Assembly (NCBI RefSeq): GCF_050624435.1
Contig: NC_134534.1
Location: forward strand, 68,843,501-68,907,500
DNA: 64,000 nucleotides
Source: Tenrec ecaudatus
Taxonomy: Eukaryota > Chordata > Mammalia > Afrosoricida > Tenrecidae
Direction: 5' to 3'
Shown piece by piece: positions 55,068 through 64,000 of this stretch (positions are counted from its first letter, which is position 1; each line of letters begins with the position of its first letter). The notes under the pieces are model-generated. The model worked only from the letters and a program-made list of their open reading frames with translations. It was not told where the DNA came from and made no database searches. A program made the position numbers and the translations under genes.

Positions 55068-56590
55068 TTTTTTTACATTTTATTAGGGACTCATACAACT
55101 CTTATCACCATCCATACATATACATACATCAATTGTATAAAGCACATCCATACATTCCCTGCCCCAATCATTCTCAAGGCATTTGCTCTCCACTTAAGCC
55201 CCTTGCATCAGGTCCTCTTTTTTTTTTTTCCCTCCCTCCCCTTTCCCCCCTCCCTCATGTGCCCTTGGTAATTTATACATTGTTATTTTGTCATATCTTG
55301 CCCTATCCGGAGTCTCCCTTCCCCCCTTCTCTGCTGTCCCTCTCCCAGGGAAGAGGTCACATGTGGATCCTTGTAATCAGTTCCCCCTTTCCAACCCACT
55401 CACCCTCCACTCTCCCAGCATCGTCCCTCACACCGTTGGTCCCGAAGGTATCATCCACCCTGGATTCCCTGTACCTCCAGTCCTCATATGTACCAGTGTA
55501 CAGCCTCTGTCCTATCCAGCCCTGCAAGGTAGAATTCGGATCATGGTAGTTGGGGGGAGGAAGCATCCAGGATCTGGGGGAAAGCTGTGTTCTTCATTGG
55601 TACTACCTCACACCCTAATTAACCCATCTCCTCGCCTAAACCCCTCTATGAGTGGATCTCCATTGGCCGACACTTGGGCCTTGGGTCTCCACTCTGCACT
55701 TCCCCCTTCATTTAATATGGTATGTATATACATATATACATATACACATACATACACACACTTATATCCTTTTTTTGCATGCTGCCTTATACCTGGTCCC
55801 TTGGCACCTCGTGATCGCACTGGCCGGTGTGCTTCTTCCATGTGGGCTTTTTTGCTTCTGAGCTAGATGGCCGCTTGTTCACCTTCAAGCCTTTAAGACC
55901 CCAGACACTATCTCTTTTGATAGCCGGGCACCATCAGCTTTCTTCACCACATTTGCTTATGCACCCATTTGTCTTCAGCGATCCTATCATGGAGGTGTGC
56001 AGTCAATGATATGATTTTTTGTTCTTTGATGCCTGGTAACTGATCCCTTTGGGACTCCTCGATCACACAGGCTGGTGTGTTCTTCCATGTGGACTTTGTT
56101 GCTTCTGAGCTAGATGGCCGCTTGTTTATCTTCAAGCCTTTAAGACCCCAGTCACTATCTCTTTTGATAGCCGGGCACCATCAGCTTTCTTCACCACATT
56201 TACTTGTTCACCCACTTTGCCTCCAGCCGTTGTGTCGGGAGAGTGAGCATCATAGAGTTCCAATTTAATAAAAGAAGGTATTCATGCATTGAGGGAGTGT
56301 TTGAGTAGAGGCCCAAGGTCCTTCTGCCACCTTAATACTTGACCTATAAATATAGACACATAGATCTATTTCCCCATCCTCCTATATATATTTGCATGTA
56401 CATGTATTTATCTAGACCTCCAAGAATGCCCTTTGACTCCTAGCTCTTTCCTTCATCTCCCTTGACTTTCCTCCTGCCCTACTACCATGCTTCGTCGCCA
56501 CCTGGGCTAGAGTATACCCCTTCTCTAAGCAACCTTACCCTTGATCGTTTCCCACCAGGCCTGCCACTCCCCCTTCTCTACCATTTTAAT
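55068..56590 (-). mobile_element. LINE 3' UTR, antisense, longest copy (1.5 kb)
   Basis: From ttttattagggactcatacaactctt to the tenrec/afrotherian LINE UTR block ending near ccttctctaccattttaat. It contains a pyrimidine tract (complement of the G-rich tract) near 55220-55260. Two tandem units start gatcgcactggccggtg and gatcacacaggctggtg, at about 55790-56034 and 56035-56262. An (AT/AC) microsatellite is at 55722-55765. Frames of 138 and 192 codons inside it are non-coding by position in the UTR. Family inferred as L1 from the tract and tail. Confidence 0.8.
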
Positions 56591-56624
56591 AAACAAAAAA
56601 AAGAAGAAATCAGAAGTTCATTAA

Positions 56625-57475
56625 AAAGGAAGAAAAGATCAAAATGGATACAGAGGAAACTCTGAAACTTGAAGGCAGAGTAGCTAAAGAGAACAGAAGA
56701 CATGACAAAGTAAAAGAGCTGAACAGGAGAGTTCAGACAACGCAAATGAAATTTTAATGAAACGTGAAAGGACATGGAGTTAGAAAACTAAATGGGAACA
56801 GCATGCACAGCATGTCCCAAACTAAAAGTACTGGGGGGCGAAAATCAAGCCTGGAGTTGTAACAGTGAAGGATTCTATGGGAAAAATATGGACTGATTCG
56901 GTAAGCATCAAAAGAAGGTGGATAGAATACACAGAGTCAGTACACCCAAAAGAACTGGTTCAATCATAGCACATGACCTAGAGCCAATGATATTAAAGGA
57001 AAAAGTCCAAGGCATTGGTAAACAAACAAGGCTCTGGGAATTGAAAGAGATGTTTCCACCAAAGGATGCTATGCTGGAAGCACTTGCTTATGTATGCCAA
57101 GAAATTTGGAAGACAGTTACTTAGCTACTTAGGCAACCAATTGGCTAGAGATCTATTATTGGTGTCCATTCCAAAGAACAGTAATCCAACAGAAGGTGGA
57201 AATTATCAAACAATATCATTATTACCAAATTCAAGTAAAGTTCTGTGGAAAATAATTAAAAAATGGTTTCAGCCATACATTGACAGGGAACGGCCAGGAA
57301 TTCAAGCCAGATTCAGAAGAGGACATGGACTAAAGGATATCATTGTTGATGTCAGATGGGTCTTGGCTGAAAGCAGAGAATATCAGAAAGATGTTTGCCT
57401 GTATTTTTCTGGGTAAAGGCATTTGATTGTGTGGAACATACTAAATGATAGGTAACATTGTGAAGAATGGGAAAT
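56625..57475 (+). mobile_element. RTE LINE internal part (linker to RT)
   Basis: The plus frames encode a linker with GSVNIKRRWIEYTES-like sequence. Then, at 57066-57416, comes SIPKNSNPTEGGNYQTISLLPNSSKV, IQARFRRGHGLKDIIVDVRW, ESREYQKDVCLYFSG and after a frame break KAFDCVEHTK. These are the early RT motifs, ending before the YADD box. Several stops and frameshifts; the copy lacks both ends. Confidence 0.82.
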
Positions 57476-57514
57476 CACAGGCAGAGGTGTAAGAATTTAC
57501 AACACATATTTTTT

Positions 57515-58400
57515 GAATATACAATTCACACCATGTACAGTGTTTATTGTTTGTCTCTGGAAGAATTTTAAAATGACCTTTTTTGTTTTATTGTAAATAT
57601 ACATGATATAACAACACATTTGCCAATTCAACATTCATTTACATGTATAATTTAGTGACATCGATTCTTTTTATCATGTTTTGCAGCAACTACCTTGACC
57701 TGTTCCCAAATTAATCTATCACTTTGATCAGAAACTTACTGCCCTGAAGCAGTGACGCCTCTTCCCTCCCTTATGTTCACTCCTAATAACCATTAATAAA
57801 CAGGTTTCTCTTCCTTTGCTTTCTCAATACCATAGATAAATAGGATCTTAGAATATTTATTTGCATCTTATATCACTCAGCACAGTATTTTCAAGGTTTA
57901 TCTGTGTTATGCCATGTATCGTACTACGGTTTCAGTTATTTTTATGACCGAGTAAAATCATTGTATCGTCTTTCATTTACTCATTCATCTGTAGATGGGT
58001 ATTTCAGCTGATTCCACTTTCTGGCTCTTGTGAGAAGTGCTGCCATCAACCGTGGTGTACGCACTTGTTTGTGTTTCTGCTCTTTTGGTGTTTATCTGGG
58101 ATTGGATTGTTGGGCCCTGTGCAATGTTTAACTTTTTGAGGACTTGCCAAACTGTTTTTTCCACAGTGACTAAGCCATTTGTATCCCCTTCAGCAATGAG
58201 CTAGGGGTCTAATTTCCCATATCCTCACCAACATGCCTTCCTTTCCCTTCCCAGTCTTTCCTTCCCTCTTCCCCTTTTCTCTGCTGTCACCCTGGTGGGT
58301 GTGACATGGCCATCTCATTGTATTTTTTATTTTCATGTCCCTAATGATGAGTGACATGGAACATTTTTTCATATGCTTGTTGGACATTGAAAAATGAGAA
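57515..58400 (-). mobile_element. L1 3' UTR, antisense
   Basis: The plus-strand order is catttgccaattcaacattc, cattaataaacaggtttctc, gggtatttcagctgattccac, gtttttgaggacttgcc-like cttttgaggacttgccaaactg and catatcctcaccaacatgcc. This is the antisense L1M-type 3' UTR, about 850 bases. Confidence 0.8.
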
Positions 58401-58415
58401 CATTTTGAGCTAAAG

Positions 58416-58448
58416 ATAGTTGTGTTAGTCAGAGACTAACACAACTAT
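58416..58448. repeat. Perfect 15-bp palindrome at LTR end
   Basis: ATAGTTGTGTTAGTC is followed by AGA and then by its exact reverse complement, GACTAACACAACTAT. The arm includes the 5-bp target duplication as well as ten LTR bases, so the inverted copy arose after the element inserted. Confidence 0.9.
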
Positions 58449-58906
58449 AAGAACGAGCTTTCTATAAAGAACAATTGTATATCAAGAAAACATCCCATCC
58501 CAGTCCAGATCAAGTCCACAAGTTCGATATTAGCCCATATGTTCAATACCAGTCTGCAAATTCCTCTTCAGACCCATGGAATGCCTGCAATGACGAGGAA
58601 TGCAGGACGATCACAGGCCAGTGGGTGGGAAGTATTGTGGGTCCAGTGGTCATGGAAGCATCTTAGTGCTGGTGTGGGCCGACATCTGGCTCTTCCAGAT
58701 CCAGGGCTCTGGCTATATCAGGGTAGCTCCTTGTGGCTTGCCAACAGGAATGTCTCCCAGGGAGAGCGCATGTGTCCCACCTCCAGAGAGCTAGTTATCT
58801 CTGCTGAGCCTCCAAATGAGGTCATCAAGCTGTGACCTGATTGACAGGCTAAACTCCACTTCACTCTTAATCGTCTCAAGTTGACACCAGTTATGTAACT
58901 ACCACA
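58421..58906 (-). mobile_element. LTR-like repeat with rearranged terminus
   Basis: Ends TGTGTTAGTC and ...ACCACA with a perfect 5-bp duplication, ATAGT (58416-58420, 58907-58911). About 486 bp. The first part of the usual end is replaced by an inverted copy of the terminus (see the palindrome at 58416-58448). Confidence 0.7.
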
Positions 58907-59501
58907 ATAGTGGTAGTATATTGTTGAGTAGATATCAAGAAGATGTGTAGTTCCCCATGATGGCAGGAACCTGCATGCCAATGATTACCAAAGACTCTCT
59001 ACTCTTACGGAGCTCATTTGATGTAACAGCATACTTTTGACAGACAACTGAAGGTTATTTATTGGGGTGTGATACAATGGAGAGTGGAGTGTTTTTTGAT
59101 GTGCAAATTTATTTGGCTGTTTATTCCAAGGACTCAGAATTCTGGCTAACATTTTAAGTTAAAAAATATCAAGGTTTTATTTTTTTACTATTATTTTTCC
59201 TTAGTGAGTTGCTTTCATTCCAAGTGAGTCAATTCAGGGCAAAAGAAATACAAAAGGGCAGATTCTTGTGAGTTTCTGGACTGAGAAAATACTAGCCTCT
59301 GGTTTCGTAGCAACTCCTGAGTGAGAAGAACTAAAGAAAAGATGAAGCAATGTATGATTTTCTTCAAAGTTGAATTTTAAGTGTACAACTGGCTCCAAGA
59401 CAATATTTGATTCTACCGATAGGGGGGATTACTCTAGCTAGAGCTGGGAATTCAGAAGTTTAAACAGGATTCAAATTAAGAGTCACTCTTACGTCAGGTG
59501 A
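58907..59501. other. Unassigned intergenic DNA
   Basis: No gene or named repeat is seen. Confidence 0.5.
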
Positions 59502-59710
59502 GGAGCCCTAGTGGCGTAGTGGTTACGTGCTGGGAAGCTAATCAAGCGGTTAGCGGTTCAACACTACCAGCGGCTCCTTGGGGGAAATCTGAGGCTCTCT
59601 ACTTCCACAAAGAGGTGCAGTCTCCTAAACACACAGGGGCAGATCTAACCTGTGTTATAGGGTCTCGATGAAACAAAATTGATTCAATGGCCGTGAGTTT
59701 GGTTTGGTAT
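59502..59710 (+). mobile_element. AfroSINE, sense, well preserved
   Basis: Head gaggagccctagtggcgtagtgg, box agcggttagcggttcaac, body gaggctctctacttccacaaag, tail gggtctcgatgaaac ... ggccgtgagtttggtttgg. The best-preserved head in the window, with B-box-like gcggttcaacac. Confidence 0.92.
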
Positions 59711-60129
59711 TGCCTCAGTCACAACAAAACAAAACAAAAACCCCACAAACAAACAAACCAGCTTATTTATCTATTTTGGTCAGATTTCTTAATTCCACCT
59801 GTGGCCAGAGTGGCTCTATTTTTAGCTCTTGGATTGACTTCTGCTTTTTAGTTTCTGCTCTAAAGCCTCATCATTTGCTTTCATTTCCTTGACCTGAGTC
59901 TTTCAGGGGTTCTCCTTGTCTCCTTCACAGCTGAATGTGGCTCCAGATATTCCCCCCCCCCCCAACAACCCCCTAACTTCCAATCCCTCCATCTTTCAAA
60001 GGAGAGTTCTTTTCCCTTCTCTGACTGCAGGGACTTAGTTACTTGCAAAGTTTTTATGAAAGACCCTGGAATGTCTCTGTTCCTGGCGAGTAAAGCAATG
60101 GAAAACCTCCATTGTGTGGCCCAAAGGGC
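59711..60129. other. Unassigned, A-rich SINE tail and C12 run
   Basis: Immediately after the SINE is an (AAAAC)n/(AAAC)n stretch (59718-59758). A run of twelve C is at 59952-59963. No gene. Confidence 0.5.
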
Positions 60130-60300
60130 AGGGCTATTCCATGAGCAGAAGAATAAACAAATGTAGTTCATTACCATGGAATTTTGCTCAGACATAAAGG
60201 GTTTAATGGGTAGTCAGACATGACAAACGTAGTTAATGTTACTGAGTTATACACATGAAAATGGTTGAGATGGTATTTTATTATTTTGTCATGATTTAAA
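60130..60300 (+). mobile_element. L1 3' UTR fragment, sense
   Basis: ttcattaccatggaattttgctcagacataaaggg and gttactgagttatacacatgaaaatggttgagatgg follow the sense L1 3' UTR. Confidence 0.6.
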
Positions 60301-61254
60301 TAGATATTCAAGGGCACAAGGGGTGGGTATTTGGGAGGTGAGATCTTTGGCCTTTTGGGGGGACCTTGACAAGCAAAAACATATCCCCTCCTTTCCTAAA
60401 ACTTAGCTATCAAAACAGCAGATTCTTAAAAATGAACCATTTCCAATCATACAGATTCTTTTTAGTAAAAAGTCAGTAGTCATCTCACTTATATTTAAAA
60501 GCAAAATAAGAGACTGAAGTGAGTGGATTGCTAAAGTCAGTTAGGCCCGTGTCTTCCTAAAAGCATGGTACCGCCTCTTTTTACATTGCTTTCTGTGCTC
60601 ACGGATTGCTGTCAAGTTGAAAATGATAAATGACCCTTCAATCTTTGCTGAGAAACATTATCTATTCAATTAATGGCCCATAAAATGATTTAGGCAGAAG
60701 ACAAGACTGCAATTTCTTCTTCCAAAGGAGAAAGACGATACTGTCTTAATTTGCCTAACTTCCAGCTTTTAAAAGATTATAGGAAACGCAAACTGTCACT
60801 TGCGTAGGAAGGTAGAAGTCACAGAGGAAGCAAGAGCTAAAAGTAAAAATAAATTCGGAAGAGGAAATACTCCCCTATTTCCTTTCTGTGAATGCTTCTG
60901 CCTCTTTTGACTTAATTAGAGCAAACTTTTATATGGAATGAAGTAAGCACCCCTTCTAGGCACTTAAACATTAAATGTAAACTAGGAAACAGTGATGGTG
61001 GTAAAACAACACGATGAGCATAATTAGTGTCAGGGGATTGAACACAAAAAATGTTGATATGGAAAATGCTTTGGTATATCTTTCCCACACACACACAAAA
61101 GTGAAATATAGAATAATTATGAGTATGGTTTCATCATGGGATATATACAAGGCCTTTTGCTCTGTACCACACACTGTGAGTGAGTTTAGGTGTGTAAGGA
61201 AAATCACTTACCCTAGAAAAGAAAGTGTGTGCACCTCCACATGATGGTAGAGGG
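60301..61254. other. Low-repeat intergenic DNA
   Basis: No gene. The 60420-60860 stretch is repeat-free and AT-rich (ctattcaattaatggcccataaaatgattt). It is a weak candidate for conserved noncoding DNA. Confidence 0.35.
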
Positions 61255-61452
61255 TGCTGGATGGTAGTGCATTAGCACCTAGGCAGGACATTTCCGGAAT
61301 CCCTGAGTGCAGCTGCTAACTGCAAAGTTGGAGATTCCAGGCTACCCAAACACTCCTGGATGGAAAGTCCTGGCAATCTATTGCTGAAAAACCAGCCACT
61401 GAAATTGTAAGGAACAGTTTAATTCTGACATAGGGAAACATCATGAGGTGGA
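61255..61452 (+). mobile_element. AfroSINE, older subfamily, sense
   Basis: ctggatggtagtgcattagcacct, gctgctaactgcaaagttgg, cctggcaatctattgctgaaaaaccagcc and gaggtggacacgact match an older AfroSINE form with a distinct middle. Confidence 0.65.
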
Positions 61453-61458
61453 CACGAC

Positions 61459-61596
61459 TTGAGAGCCCTGGTGGTGAAGTGGGTGACTCCTCAGGCTGCT
61501 AAAGGCAAAGCCAGCAGTTCAAAACCACCAGGCACCCCGAGAGAGGAAGATGAGGCGTTCACACCCATAGAGTTCAAGTCTCAGTGACTCCGGCCC
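61459..61596 (+). mobile_element. AfroSINE 5' part, cut by UBE2B retrocopy
   Basis: Head gagagccctggtggtgaagtggg, box aagccagcagttcaaaaccacc, body gaggcgttcacacccatagagttcaagtctcag. The tail half is missing where the pseudogene begins. Confidence 0.8.
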
Positions 61597-62778
61597 CCAT
61601 GCTGGCCTGTGCGATCTGTGGGACTCCTTTCTTTCAGACTGAAGGCGGGGTATCAGGGAGAAGGTCCACCCCAACCAGGAGAAAGCTCATGAAGGCTTTC
61701 AAGCTCTTTCAAGAGGCTCCACCTGAAGAGAACACCTCACATTGGAATGCAGTTATATTTGGATAAGAAGGGACACTCTTTGAAGACGGTACTTTTAAAC
61801 TAGTAATAGAATTTTTTGAAGACTATCCAAATAAACCACCGACTCTTAGGTTTTATTTATTTAGTTTTTTTACTCTTAGGTTTTTATCAAAAAATGTTTC
61901 ATCCAAATGTATACACTAATGGTAGCATATGTTTCGATATCCCTCAGAAACAGTGGAGTCCAACATAATGTACCTTATATCTTAACATCAATTCAGTCTC
62001 TGCTGAAGGAACCGAATCCAAAGAGTCCAGCCAATAGCAAAACAGTGCAGCTTTACGGGAAAACAAACGGGAATATGAGAAAAGAGTTTGGGCTATTGCT
62101 GAACAAAGCTGGAATGATTCATAACAGACAACTGGGCTGTTCATCTTGTTCATCATCGTGTATATAATTTACCTCTTAATAGAAAGGCTAACAAATTTTA
62201 AGTCCCACAGGTTTTAAGGATTCTGCAGAGATTAATAAAAAGTCCTATAAAAGCTCATATATCTTGATTAATGTACTTACTTTTATGACATGGTTTGAAT
62301 TAAGTTATTACTACATAAATTCATAATATATCATGTTTGTATTTTTTTCTCCAAGTGTAGAATGTTGGTGTGGAGTTTTCATGACAGAATATATACATTT
62401 TGTTGATCTGTACTTTTTTTTCAAGTATTTAATGCCTTGCTTTTTCATTCTTTAGATGTTTAAGTTAGAGAAAAGCACTTAACATTTTTTATATATGAAT
62501 AGTACATATAAAGCTGCTAAAAATACATAATTTCAGGGCTAGAGACTTTGCTACTTATCTTTGCAGGTGGGATTAACAAGAGCCTAGCTCTCTCCTTCGA
62601 TTGATAGCTTCATTTCCAATTTCCAGACAACAGATTCATATTTTATCAAGGAATTTCTTCAGATTAGATTCTGTCCACTAATTATAATTCCATATTTTAT
62701 TTTGATTGTACCTATGTGGGTTTTAATTGGGCAATTATTTACATAACTGATGTAATTCTGTCTAGTTCTGTATTTAGG
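61597..62778 (+). pseudogene. UBE2BP: UBE2B (RAD6B) processed pseudogene
   Basis: An intronless, broken copy of the mRNA for the ubiquitin-conjugating enzyme UBE2B (152 residues, partner of RAD18 and RNF20/40). The start is mutated (AGG at 61662-61664), followed by STPTRRKLMKAFKLFQE. About 20 bases after the PP of this helix are deleted. QWNAVIFG is kept as HWNAVIFG and a TAA at 61764-61766 replaces the next codon. [16 protein letters not shown] follows, then a 30-base tandem duplication (61842-61871 repeated from 61872). Next come [16 protein letters not shown], with the catalytic cysteine codon TGT intact at 61930-61932, and after further shifts ILTSIQSLL.EPNP.SPANS and KREYEKRV. The final WNDS plus TAA (62122-62124) identifies UBE2B rather than UBE2A. 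The AT-rich sequence to 62778 is probably 3' UTR. It may continue beyond the LINE and LTR insertions to an A8 run at 63871. Confidence 0.88.
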
Positions 62779-62791
62779 CTACTGGTTATGG

Positions 62792-63174
62792 GTTTTTTTT
62801 AAATCATTTTATTGGGGGCTCGTACAATTCTTAACACAATCCATACAAACATCCATTGTGTCAAGAACATATGTACATTTGTTGCCATCATCATTCTCAA
62901 AACATTTGCCTTCTACTTGAGCCCTTAATATCTGCTGCCAATTTCCCCCTCCCTCCCCACTCCCCCCACCCCGTGAACCCTTCATCATTCATATATTATT
63001 ATTTTGTCATGTTACACTGTCCGACGTCTCCTCCTGCCCTCTTCTTTGCTGTTCCTCCCCCAGGGAGGAGGCTATATGTAGATTCCTGTAATCAGTTCCC
63101 GCTTTCTACCCCACATTCTCTCTACCCTCCAGGCATTTCCACTCTCATCACTGGTTCTGGGGGAGTCATCTGTC
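62792..63174 (-). mobile_element. LINE 3' UTR inserted in UBE2B 3' UTR
   Basis: Poly(T) (62793-62800), then atcattttattgggggctcgtacaattc through cactggttctgggggagtcatc. The flanks CTACTGGTTATGG (62779-62791) and CTACTGGTTATGG (63175-63187) are a perfect 13-bp target duplication. Confidence 0.93.
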
Positions 63175-63217
63175 CTACTGGTTATGGTTTTTCATGCATT
63201 ACTTATTGTTAAACTAT

Positions 63218-63726
63218 TGTGGTAGTAACATAATCTGTTGTCAATCTGAGGCTTAAGAGTCAAGGGGTGGAGTTTAGCCTGTCAATGGGATGGCAGCTGG
63301 AGGACCTCATTAGAAGGTGCTAAGGAGTTAAAATAGCTCGCTGGAGGTAGGATGCAGGCTCATTCCCTGGGAGACATTACAGCTCACAAGACACATGAAA
63401 CTATGCTAGTGCTCTGAGCTGGAGGAGCTATATGGAGACCCCTGTCAGCACTGAGATGCCTCTATCACCAGTGGATCCACAAGACTTCCCACCCACTGGC
63501 CTGTGATCTTCCTGCATTTGGTGTCATTACATGTGTTTTGTCAGTCTGAAGAGGGTTTTATAGATTGGTATAGGACCTATGGGGTAATATCGGATCTATG
63601 GACTTGATTTGGCCTGGGCTGGGATGTTTCCTTAACGTACAATTAATTACTCTTTATAGAAAGCTCTATCTTATACACATATGAATGTCTATGAATTTGT
63701 TTCTCTAGTCTACTCTGACTAACACA
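63218..63726 (+). mobile_element. LTR-like repeat, opposite orientation
   Basis: Starts TGTGGTAGTAACATAATCTG and ends ...GACTAACACA, the reverse of the copies at 26329, 49647 and 58421; 509 bp. A TATA-like ttaaaatagctcg lies at about 63330. The expected 5-bp duplication is not seen (flanks ACTAT and TGTAC). Confidence 0.6.
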
Positions 63727-64000
63727 TGTACCTTCTGCGATTCGTACTTCTGCTGTGAGCAGAGAGCTGGTGCAACTTATTTCGTTGTTGGAAAGCAACT
63801 TATTTCGTTGTTGGAAAGCATCTTCAAAAGGGTTTTGATGGATGAAGAAAGTAAAACCCTAAACATTTACAAAAAAAAGAGTTCTGTTAGGTCTCTCTCT
63901 GGGCTTAATTTCAGCCTCGGTCCTTGGCTCTGCGCGAGAAAGATTTCATGCTGAAGCCAGGCTCGTGATCCAAGTGAATTTAATGAGAGTTAAAAGAAGT
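63727..64000. other. Possible UBE2B 3' UTR end and unknown repeat
   Basis: A perfect 23-base tandem duplication starts gcaacttatttcgttg at 63772 and 63795. An A8 run follows at 63871-63878. From about 63885 the sequence (gttaggtctctctctggg ... gaatttaatgagag) looks like the start of another LTR-type repeat that runs off the window. Confidence 0.35.

Noticed and set aside
55288-55866. Plus-strand frame of 192 codons, and a 138-codon frame overlapping it
   Set aside because: Both lie wholly inside an antisense LINE 3' UTR. Equivalent frames of other lengths appear in every copy of that UTR (22120-22599, 47622-47990), so they are by-products of its pyrimidine-rich sequence.
59502-59580. tRNA gene in the SINE head
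   Set aside because: The tRNA-like A- and B-box-like words belong to a SINE with a full SINE body and tail; no cloverleaf with an anticodon arm is supported.

Overview
This is a stretch of mammalian, almost certainly afrotherian, nuclear DNA without any intact gene. About thirty-five copies of a tRNA-headed SINE of the AfroSINE type are visible. RTE-clade LINE fragments share the SINE's 3' end, which is the usual afrotherian SINE/LINE pairing. Three short hAT elements carry the ends of the SPIN ('Space Invader') transposon, each with 8-bp target duplications. SPIN is known from the lesser hedgehog tenrec among afrotherians, so Echinops telfairi or a close relative is the best guess. This is an inference from repeat families, not from a gene match.

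The only protein-like sequences are dead copies. Three processed pseudogenes are recognisable: an RPL24 copy at 5.4-5.9 kb (minus strand, heavily decayed), an RBBP4 copy at 52.45-54.74 kb (plus strand, nearly full length, two frameshifts, perfect 15-bp target duplication), and a UBE2B copy at 61.6-62.8 kb (plus strand, stop codon, insertion, lost start). The remaining coding relics are transposon proteins: RTE reverse transcriptase pieces (16.1-17.9, 24.3-25.6 and 56.6-57.5 kb), a Tigger/pogo-like transposase fragment (6.2-7.6 kb), a mariner transposase relic (45.1-46.0 kb) and an L1 ORF2 fragment (5.9-6.2 kb).

Layout: 0-20 kb is SINE-rich, with SPIN, Tigger-like and RTE copies and the RPL24 pseudogene. 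20-28 kb is a dense nest of LINE 3' ends, including two 5'-inverted insertions, plus an MLT1 LTR and an LTR-like repeat that carries a LINE insertion. 28-48 kb is mixed SINE, LINE, SPIN and mariner sequence separated by low-repeat stretches. Some of those (around 40.3-40.7 kb) are AT-rich with homeodomain-type motifs and could be conserved noncoding elements. 48-64 kb holds LTR-like repeats, the RBBP4 nest (LINE tail, then a TA-flanked MITE, then the retrocopy), a 1.5-kb LINE 3' UTR with an internal tandem duplication, an RTE copy and the UBE2B pseudogene.

No operon, CRISPR array, tRNA, rRNA or other functional RNA gene was found, and I see no new gene system. The value of the window is a readable record of transposition: horizontally acquired DNA transposons, twin priming, nested target-site duplications and an insertion that consists only of a poly(A) tail. 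Family names rest on my recognition of sequence; exact boundaries are good to about 10-20 bases unless a target duplication is given.
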